Below, piece after piece: positions 59,601 to 64,000 of a stretch of DNA of 64,000 nt. Both the position numbers and the translations under genes were made by a program. Where the stretch lies: the NCBI GenBank assembly GCA_902774815.1, contig CACYJV010000003.1, positions 62,001 to 126,000 on the forward strand, given 5' to 3'. Under the pieces are notes generated by a model. The model ran no database searches and was not told where the DNA came from. It was given only the letters and a program-made list of their open reading frames with translations. Source of the stretch: an uncultured Prevotellaceae bacterium (lineage in GTDB: Bacteria > Bacteroidota > Bacteroidia > Bacteroidales > Bacteroidaceae). How positions within the stretch are numbered: the first letter of the stretch is position 1; each line of letters opens with the position of its first letter.

Positions 59601-59701
59601 CGCTTGGTGTCATCTTCGGTACAATCTCCTCCATCTTCATTGCTTCGCCTATCGCTTACCGCGTCATGGGCCGCAAGATTAAGGAAGAGCCCGCCGTTTA
59701 A
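56699..59701 (+). CDS. secDF: Fused SecD-SecF protein translocase subunit
   Basis: 1000 residues, 12 membrane helices expected. SecD half: helix near 5-25, QIGLGLDLKGGMNVILEI (about 65), the P1 head, DGARRWAALTKANVGKAIAI, VKSGRMPAPARI-like LKSGRMPAPARIVQEEVVGP, then helices with GTAVDANVLIYERIKEELRS. SecF half: STTRWVVLGAIAVFAISLAT, SRSIDFTGGRNYVIQFE, the GPSIAKNITHGAF region, and GYSINDKVVVFDRIRENLKL near 905. Uses the proton gradient to drive late export of secreted proteins. About residues 250-290 an Ala/Lys/Glu/Asp/Thr repeat (AEAKAEEAKADTTKA) inserts into the periplasmic part. Own promoter, terminator at 59753. Confidence 0.97.
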   Translation: MQNKGIVIVTAVLLTLASIFYLSFSAATSYFDKQAAKIEDPIKQQDYKDSVKYLGIYTYQNCLETQIGLGLDLKGGMNVILEISVPDVVDMLADHKKDADFVKSMSEAKAEEETSQDDFISLFIKAFHKNAPNRRLAEIFATQQLQGKVSPQSTDKEVEKALRAEVQTAIDNSFNVVRTRIDKFGVVQPNIQKLEGQDGRIMVEMPGIREPERMRKLLQGSANLEFWETYNAEEIIPYLSQLDTRLANEGTEAKADTTVKAEEPVAEAKAEEAKADTTKAQPKFQVTSDKNKAGVTANTEAQMAEAKKQHPLLAMLQTTGNGSLSLVGYANVRDTAEIDKIIYSDLAKQIIPSDCKLLWSAKPEDGLTAKNIYGLYAIKVTSTSGRAPLEGDVVTDASDQFNHLTGAPEVSMSMNTDGARRWAALTKANVGKAIAIVLDGVVYSAPRVNGEIDGGQSSISGNFTIEDTKDLANTLKSGRMPAPARIVQEEVVGPTLGAQSIQQGIISFIIAFVLLMLYMLLMYNLIPGMMANLALLVNIFFTLGILTSFQAALTMSGIAGMVLSLGTAVDANVLIYERIKEELRSGKQIKQAVAAGYDNAFSAIFDSNLTSIITGIILYLFGTGPIRGFATTWIIGIICSFFTAVFLTRLVYEHQMKKDRWLGLTFCTKFSKNLMQGTKFRFMSAWNTTRWVVLGAIAVFAISLATMGLSRSIDFTGGRNYVIQFEKAVEPEEVRGILAETFPGCNTSALALGTDNKTIRMSTNYKIESNSPTVDDEAEAMLYEGLKKAGLVSQADVASFKNPDIREGGSIISSTKVGPSIAKNITHGAFISVFIALIAIFLYILLRFRNVAFSVGSTIALVFDALTVIGLFSLLQHVMPFSLEVDQTFIGAVLTVIGYSINDKVVVFDRIRENLKLHPKQDIQKVFNDSINQTLARTINTSLSTLIVLLCILFIGGSSIKGFAFAMTLGVIFGTISSIFIASPIAYRVMGRKIKEEPAV

Positions 59702-59752
59702 TCCTTTAGCGGTTTTTCATAGCTTTTTTGCGCCTCGCGCGAATATATTATG

Positions 59753-59785
59753 AAGGTGGTGAGTTTTGCTCACCACCTTTTCTTT
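59753..59785 (+). terminator. Terminator of secDF
   Basis: AAGGTGGTGAG-TTTTG-CTCACCACCTT followed by TTCTTTTC. Confidence 0.9.
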
Positions 59786-59804
59786 TCATAACATAACTAT
59801 GCCA

Positions 59805-60065
59805 CCTCCAATGCTTTTCATGTGCATATCTGGTTGGGACAAGTACCTTTGAGCAGGCAAAGCATAGGTTTTTACCCTACGTATCAATGCTTTACACGAT
59901 AAGAAGCTATGCTTTGCAAGGGTATAGAGCTATGCTTTGGACGTGTTAAGTCAATGCTCCGTGAGCGACGAAGCAATGATTTACTAACTCTGTATCAATG
60001 AGTTACAATCCAAAAGTCAGTGCTATGCAAATCTTCAGGCAAAGCGTTATCGGCTGCAAAGCAAT
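59805..60065. repeat. Degenerate AGCAT/ATGCT array downstream of secDF
   Basis: About ten cores such as AAAGCATAGG, CAATGCTTTAC, CTATGCTTTG, CAATGCTCC, GAAGCAATGA, GCAAAGCAATG, many 20-23 bases apart but more diverged and in mixed orientations than the array at 21127. No gene lies here; the gap runs to the small-RNA promoter at 60335. Confidence 0.55.
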
Positions 60066-60069
60066 GCCG

Positions 60070-60272
60070 CGATGTCACATTGTCACAATATCACAATGTC
60101 ACATTAGCGTATTAGCAGGGTCAAAGCCAAGAACAGGGATTATATTTATTAGTATTATTATATTATTATATTATTATACTTATAATATAGATATTACAAA
60201 GAGTATGTACTACTCTATCCCTTCTTGTGTGCACATTGCGTCCCCCTTAATGTGATAATGTGACAATGTGAC
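60070..60272. repeat. Inverted TGTGACAAT repeats flanking an AT-rich microsatellite
   Basis: Left (about 60073-60106): GATGTCACATTGTCACAATA followed by TCACAATGTCACATTA. Right (60248-60272): TAATGTGATAATGTGACAAT then GTGAC. They are reverse complements. Between them lies ATTAGTATTATTATATTATT-type microsatellite (about 60150-60190). The 200-bp unit can fold on itself; no ORF. Confidence 0.6.
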
Positions 60273-60334
60273 GTTTGTGCATTTGACCTATGTCAAAAAA
60301 AACGGGGAAGTGGAGAAAGAAAAGGCTCAAAAGG

Positions 60335-60365
60335 TTGGTGGAACGGGAGAATTGCCGTACCTTTG
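60335..60365 (+). promoter_or_regulatory. Promoter of a small RNA
   Basis: TTGG at 60335-60338, 19 bp, TACCTTTG at 60358-60365. Confidence 0.6.
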
Positions 60366-60371
60366 CATCGT

Positions 60372-60517
60372 GTTCGAGAGAACACCATTCATTTTAGGTT
60401 TTCATTAGGTTAGTAGTTTGATAGATTTTAAGGTAAAGATTATGCAATTAGATTCTCACGAATCTAAGAACTTTTCAGAGGACGGTGTCTGCGACAGATA
60501 TCATCCTCTTTTTTTTA
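60372..60517 (+). ncRNA. Probable small RNA or terminated leader, about 145 nt
   Basis: Bounded by a promoter (60335-60365) and an intrinsic terminator (60478-60517). It contains a perfect hairpin TTAGATTC-TCAC-GAATCTAA (60448-60467). The next gene, at 60721, has its own -7 box (60602-60609), so this transcript looks independent. A 29-codon ORF (ATG 60443, start MQLDSHESKNFSEDG, stop 60530-60532) overlaps the terminator, which leaves open a leader-peptide attenuator. No RNA family recognised. Confidence 0.55.
60478..60517 (+). terminator. Terminator of the small RNA
   Basis: GAGGA (60478-60482), inner GTGTC-TGC-GACA, outer TCCTC, then eight T's. Confidence 0.8.
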
Positions 60518-60601
60518 TCAATAAAACTTAAAAAAGCCTTTAATATTCAATAATTCACACAATTAAACAGGCAAAATCAATGTTTTTCGGGTTTTTCTGA
60601 T

Positions 60602-60609
60602 TAAATTTG
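60602..60609 (+). promoter_or_regulatory. -7 box of the envelope operon, with structured leader
   Basis: TAAATTTG, 111 bases before the DUF6242 ATG. The leader holds GCCA-AGAC-TGGC (60643-60654) and GCCC-C-AGCA ... TGCT-GAC-GGGC (60663-60687). No known riboswitch was recognised. Confidence 0.5.
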
Positions 60610-60720
60610 CAGGCTGAATCCGACTTGAAATAAGAAAAGCCGGCCAAGACTGGCACCTGAACGCCCCAGCAATGGGTGCTGACGGGCAAGGAAAAGAAGA
60701 ATAGAACCGCAACATATAGT

Positions 60721-61797
60721 ATGAAGAGACTGAAGACGATGGCAGTGCTGGTGGCTGCGCTGAGCTTGCTCACCTCCTGCCTGAAAGATAACAACGACGA
60801 GACTGTGTACTACGACGACACGGCCATCACCGTGTTCACCCTAGGAACTCTCAACCGCACCCTGCACACAACCAATGCAGCGGGCAACGACAGCACATAC
60901 AAGGGCACAGTGGCAGGTTCGGGCTACAGTATGCTCATCGACCAGGCACAGGGAACCATCAGCAATGAGAAACTGCTGCCCACAGGCACCGACATCAGCA
61001 AGGTGATCACCAGCGTGACGACCAAGAATGGCGGCACAGTGGTGGTGAACCTGCGCACGCACGACGGGTTGAAGGACAGTCTGGTGGTGCACTCTAACAC
61101 CGACTCGCTGGACTTCACGAAGCCTTTGGAGTTCCGCGTCTACAACATGAGTGGAACGGCCTACAGGAAATACACCGTCACGCTGAACGTGAAGGCATCT
61201 GGCGACGACTCTGTCCGCTGGGAGCAAACCTCGCCCACAGCCGAGGAACTGGCAAGACTCATGTCACTGAAGCCCGTTGTCGACGTGACGCCTGAAGCCG
61301 ACGGCCTTGACGCATCAGCCGACCTGCTGCCTACCGAGGACCTGAACGTGGCAAGCGTGGCCCTGCGCACCGATGCCACCGCTCGGCGACTCGTGCTGGT
61401 GGGCAACCGCAGCGTGGAAACCTACCCCGACGATGCCACCGCAATGGTATGGAGCCGCATCGTGGAAAGTGGCGAGGACAGCGAGACCTACAAATGGATG
61501 TTCCACACACAGGAAGGCATCACGTCGGCCAACCTGCTGCCCCGCATGAGCGGTCTGCAGGTGGTGAGTTTCGACGAGCGTCTGCTGGCCATCGGCGGCA
61601 AAGCCTTAGGCAAAGCCACGGCCGAACCCTATTCCTGCTTCTACGAGAGCCTTGACAATGGACTGACCTGGCAGCAGAGCAAGCGCTATACCCTGCCTAC
61701 AGGCTTCAGCTGCACCGACAAATGCACAATGGTGACCGACGATGCCAACCTCTACCTCATCGTAGACGAAGGCAAGCAAGTGTTGGTGACAAAGTAA
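60721..61797 (+). CDS. DUF6242-type lipoprotein
   Basis: 358 residues from the ATG at 60721 (MKRLKTMAVLVAALSLLTSC, C20 lipobox). The next part, YYDDTAITVFTLGTLNRTLH ... YSMLIDQAQGTISNEKLLPT, is the N-terminal domain I know from Bacteroidales DUF6242 proteins. The C-terminal half reads like a beta-propeller start (SCFYESLDNGLTWQQSKRYT) but is short compared with the ~450-500 residues I would expect. Function unknown. First gene of a four-gene envelope operon, 21 bases before the DUF6089 gene. Confidence 0.75.
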   Translation: MKRLKTMAVLVAALSLLTSCLKDNNDETVYYDDTAITVFTLGTLNRTLHTTNAAGNDSTYKGTVAGSGYSMLIDQAQGTISNEKLLPTGTDISKVITSVTTKNGGTVVVNLRTHDGLKDSLVVHSNTDSLDFTKPLEFRVYNMSGTAYRKYTVTLNVKASGDDSVRWEQTSPTAEELARLMSLKPVVDVTPEADGLDASADLLPTEDLNVASVALRTDATARRLVLVGNRSVETYPDDATAMVWSRIVESGEDSETYKWMFHTQEGITSANLLPRMSGLQVVSFDERLLAIGGKALGKATAEPYSCFYESLDNGLTWQQSKRYTLPTGFSCTDKCTMVTDDANLYLIVDEGKQVLVTK

Positions 61798-61818
61798 ACA
61801 AGGTAACAAAGTAACAAG

Positions 61819-62571
61819 GTGACGACGACAATACATAGCAGAACTGTCAGCAATGTGGTGGTACGCCTCATTGCCTGTTTTACTTTGTGTTGTTTCACCA
61901 CTTCTTTGCGAGCACAAAGCGACCCCGAATACCTCATGGAGATTGGCGGAGGTGCTGGTCTGACGGGCTATCTGGGTGACTTCAACGGCAAACTGACACG
62001 CGACTTGCAGCCGATGGCATCGGTTGTGGCACGCCGGTTGCTGAACCCTTGGGCTGGATTCAAGTTCAATGCCTCGTGGGGCAAACTGAAAGGTTCGTCG
62101 GCCGATGCCGAGTCCTACCTGCCAGAGTTCCGCGACGACCAGTTGTCGCCCACCCGCGAAGGCCTGCCCTACACGTTCAGCAACACGCTGGTGGACGTGA
62201 GCGCCGTGTTCGAATACAACTTCCTGCCCTATGGCACAGGCCGCGACTACCGCGGTGCGAAGCGCCTGGTGCCCTTCATCTTCGGAGGACTGGGCGGAAC
62301 CTTCGTCAACGGAGGCGGCAAGAGCACTTTCACATGCAACGTGCCCATAGGATTGGGCGTGAAATACAAGATCGCCGACCGACTGAACCTTGGTGTGGAG
62401 TGGGCCATCCACTTCTCGCTGAGCGACGAACTCGACGGCGTGAAAGATCCATACAACATCAAATCGACAGGCGCCTTCAAGAACACCGACTGCTACCAGG
62501 CCTTGCAGGTGACGCTGACCTACAGTTTCATGGCGCGCTGCCGCACCTGTCATAATGCAGATGAAAATTGA
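61819..62571 (+). CDS. DUF6089-type outer membrane beta-barrel protein
   Basis: 250 residues. Signal peptide ending SLRAQ (about 33). [33 protein letters not shown]-type strands and [20 protein letters not shown], ending [21 protein letters not shown] small OmpA/PorG-like barrel commonly encoded just before uppS and bamA in this order. PorG-like proteins belong to the type IX secretion system; whether this one does is unclear. Overlaps uppS by 17 bases if the first uppS ATG is used. Confidence 0.8.
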   Translation: MTTTIHSRTVSNVVVRLIACFTLCCFTTSLRAQSDPEYLMEIGGGAGLTGYLGDFNGKLTRDLQPMASVVARRLLNPWAGFKFNASWGKLKGSSADAESYLPEFRDDQLSPTREGLPYTFSNTLVDVSAVFEYNFLPYGTGRDYRGAKRLVPFIFGGLGGTFVNGGGKSTFTCNVPIGLGVKYKIADRLNLGVEWAIHFSLSDELDGVKDPYNIKSTGAFKNTDCYQALQVTLTYSFMARCRTCHNADEN

Positions 62572-63367
62572 TATGAACATACCGCAACATATAGCCATCA
62601 TCATGGATGGCAACGGACGCTGGGCAGCCCAGCAAGGCAAGCCCCGTAGCTACGGACATCAGGCTGGCGTGGAGACCGTCAGGCGCATCACCGCCGAGTG
62701 TGTCAGGCTGGGCGTGAAATACCTCACGCTGTACACATTCTCCACCGAGAACTGGAACCGTCCCGCCGACGAGATATCGGCCTTGATGGGATTGGTGCTG
62801 GCATCGCTCGAGGACGAAATCTTCATGAAGCACAACGTGCGATTCCGCGTCATTGGCGATATGAAACGCCTGCCCGACGACGTGCAGCAGAAGTTGCGCG
62901 AGACCGAGGAGCACACGGCCAAGAACGACAAGATGACTATGGTAGTGGCCCTGAGCTACTCGAGCCGTTGGGAAATCACAGAGGCCGTCAGGCAAATCGT
63001 CACCGAAGTACACGATATGGAGGAACTGCCCGAGAACATCCTGAAGAACTGGAAGACGGGCGGCATCCGCGCTGAGGACATCACCGAAGAAACCATCAGC
63101 CAACATCTGGCCACCAACTTCATGCCCGATCCCGACCTGCTGATTCGTACGGGTGGTGAGCTGCGCATCTCCAACTACCTGCTGTGGCAGATTGCCTACT
63201 CGGAGCTGTACTTCTGCGACACCTACTGGCCCGACTTCCGCGAGGAGGACCTGCATCGCGCCATAGAAAGCTTCCAGCAGCGCCAGCGCCGCTACGGCAA
63301 GACCGAAGAACAGGTGGAAGAGGCAGAAGGCCCTTCACCCGTTTCCTCCCTGAAGGGCGGGGAGTAA
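62555..63367 (+). CDS. uppS: Isoprenyl transferase (undecaprenyl diphosphate synthase)
   Basis: 270 residues from 62555; alternative starts at 62561 and 62573 (MNIPQH). Condenses isopentenyl diphosphate units on farnesyl diphosphate to give the C55 carrier lipid precursor of peptidoglycan and O-antigen. Motifs: [20 protein letters not shown] (catalytic Asp), [60 protein letters not shown]. The last residues (SSLKGGE) are encoded by a palindromic GC-rich repeat (CCTCCCTGAAGGGCGGGGAG) that also supplies the stop context. Confidence 0.96.
   Translation: MQMKIDMNIPQHIAIIMDGNGRWAAQQGKPRSYGHQAGVETVRRITAECVRLGVKYLTLYTFSTENWNRPADEISALMGLVLASLEDEIFMKHNVRFRVIGDMKRLPDDVQQKLRETEEHTAKNDKMTMVVALSYSSRWEITEAVRQIVTEVHDMEELPENILKNWKTGGIRAEDITEETISQHLATNFMPDPDLLIRTGGELRISNYLLWQIAYSELYFCDTYWPDFREEDLHRAIESFQQRQRRYGKTEEQVEEAEGPSPVSSLKGGE
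63325..63366. repeat. Palindromic repeat at the 3' end of uppS
   Basis: CCCTTCACCC then CCTCCCTGAAGGGCGGGGAG. The arms CTCCC and GGGCGGGGAG make a hairpin inside the last codons. It belongs to the same C/G-rich style as 63439-63475. Confidence 0.5.
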
Positions 63368-63400
63368 TCACCTTTTTAAGAAAAGACGAATAAAGAAGAT

Positions 63401-64000
63401 ATGAAAACATGTAGTAAATACATACCTGCAAGACTATTCACTCCCCTCCAGATAGGGAGGGGCTGGGGGTGGGTCTCTCTGTTTTTATCGCTTTTTGTTA
63501 CTTTGAACGTGTCGGCACAGGACGTCATCACCTACCCCGACATCTCGTATGCAGGCTCGCCACGCACGCTCGTGCTGGGAGGCATCAACATATCGGGTAT
63601 GGATGGCTACGAGGACTATGCCCTTGCCGGCATCAGCGGACTCTCTGTAGGACAAGAAATTGAGGTTCCCGGCGTGCAGATAACAGATGCCGTGAAGCGC
63701 TACTGGCGACACGGACTGTTCTCGAACGTCTCCATCAGCGCCGATTCTATCGTGGGCAACCGCATCTATCTGCACATCCATCTGGCTTCGCGTCCACGTG
63801 TGTCGGCCATCAACTACATCGGCGTGAAGAAGTCAGAGCGCGAAGACCTGGAGAAGAAGCTCGGCATGACAACCGGTATGAGCATTCACCCCAACGTGAT
63901 TGACCGCGCGAAGATCCTGACCAAGAAATACTTCGACGACAAAGGCTTCAAAAATGCCGACATCGAAATTCTGCAGCGTGAGGACGTGGCTCAGCGTAAC
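63401..64000 (+). CDS. bamA: Outer membrane assembly factor BamA (N-terminal part)
   Basis: 200 codons, open to the right edge. Signal-like core SLFLSLFVTLNVSAQ, then DVITYPDISYAGSPRTLVLG GINISG (first POTRA), a second POTRA from about 95 (RPRVSAINYIGVKKSEREDL) with FDDKGFKNADIEILQRE, typical of BamA/OMP85 in Bacteroidetes. Catalyses beta-barrel insertion into the outer membrane. The ATG at 63401 is the only usable in-frame start. The first ~25 residues (MKTCSKYIPARLF then TPLQIGRGWGWVS) are unusual because a palindromic repeat lies in frame inside the signal-peptide n-region. It follows uppS after 33 bases. Confidence 0.88.
   Translation, partial: MKTCSKYIPARLFTPLQIGRGWGWVSLFLSLFVTLNVSAQDVITYPDISYAGSPRTLVLGGINISGMDGYEDYALAGISGLSVGQEIEVPGVQITDAVKRYWRHGLFSNVSISADSIVGNRIYLHIHLASRPRVSAINYIGVKKSEREDLEKKLGMTTGMSIHPNVIDRAKILTKKYFDDKGFKNADIEILQREDVAQRN
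63439..63475. repeat. C/G-rich palindromic repeat inside bamA
   Basis: CACTCCCCTCCAGATAGGGA followed by GGGGCTGGGGGTGGGTC. Reversed, it reads GACCCACCCCCAGCCCCTCC then CTATCTGGAGGGGAGTG, matching 45496-45532 in block order. It codes for TPLQIGRGWGWV. Confidence 0.65.

Noticed and set aside
60615-60720. Known riboswitch (TPP, cobalamin, SAM, THF) before the DUF6242 gene
   Set aside because: None of the conserved cores I know could be found; only generic stems.

Overview
The window is chromosomal DNA from a Bacteroidales species, most likely Prevotella or a close relative. The evidence is Bacteroidetes-type promoters (TTTG, 19-20 bp, TAnnTTTG) before many genes, almost no Shine-Dalgarno sequences, a SusC/SusD pair, a hybrid two-component sensor, a fused SecDF, and a BspA-type leucine-rich repeat protein. 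Housekeeping genes (eno, greA, a tRNA-Leu, an HU protein, secDF, uppS, bamA) are interspersed with carbohydrate-use loci and decayed or mobile DNA.

Layout. 1-2040: tail of an AspT/YidE-like permease, then an IS110-family element with a long structured 5' region, set between palindromic GC-rich repeats. 2105-4680: an RluA-type pseudouridine synthase overlapping an ECF sigma gene, and a deletion scar joining a TonB-receptor head to a thioredoxin-like tail. 4850-6740: tryptophanase, preceded by a 25-codon ORF whose C-terminus resembles the TnaC arrest peptide. 6790-12090: a TonB-type receptor and a GH43-type enzyme. 12605-16720: eno, greA, a HIT protein, a mannose-1-phosphate guanylyltransferase and tRNA-Leu(CAA).

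17040-46600 is a large glycan-use region. It holds an HTCS regulator, a beta-helix lipoprotein, a GH2 beta-galactosidase, a large secreted HEIGH metalloprotease-like protein and SusC/SusD. After an IS21-like MITE come a sugar porter, a DUF5107/TPR protein, a C69 dipeptidase, GH92, GH125 and GH130. GH92 (alpha-mannosidase), GH125 (exo-alpha-1,6-mannosidase) and GH130 (mannoside phosphorylase) with peptidases and an inner-membrane sugar porter point to mannose-rich glycoprotein N-glycan use; this is inference from family membership.

46612-64000: a nuclease-helicase fusion, kduI and kduD separated by a four-helix-bundle (23S rRNA IVP family) gene lying between inverted arrays of an 8-bp repeat, an LRR protein, HU, rhomboid, an EEP-family phosphatase, secDF, a probable small RNA, and an envelope operon (DUF6242, DUF6089, uppS, bamA). 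A palindromic repeat is inside the bamA signal-peptide coding sequence.

Most unusual: the TnaC-like leader; the inverted-repeat-bounded IVP gene; the IS110 with candidate boundaries and bridge-RNA region; four intergenic arrays built on AGCAnnGCTTT that look like copies of terminator arms; and palindromic repeats within coding sequence near the BamA start.
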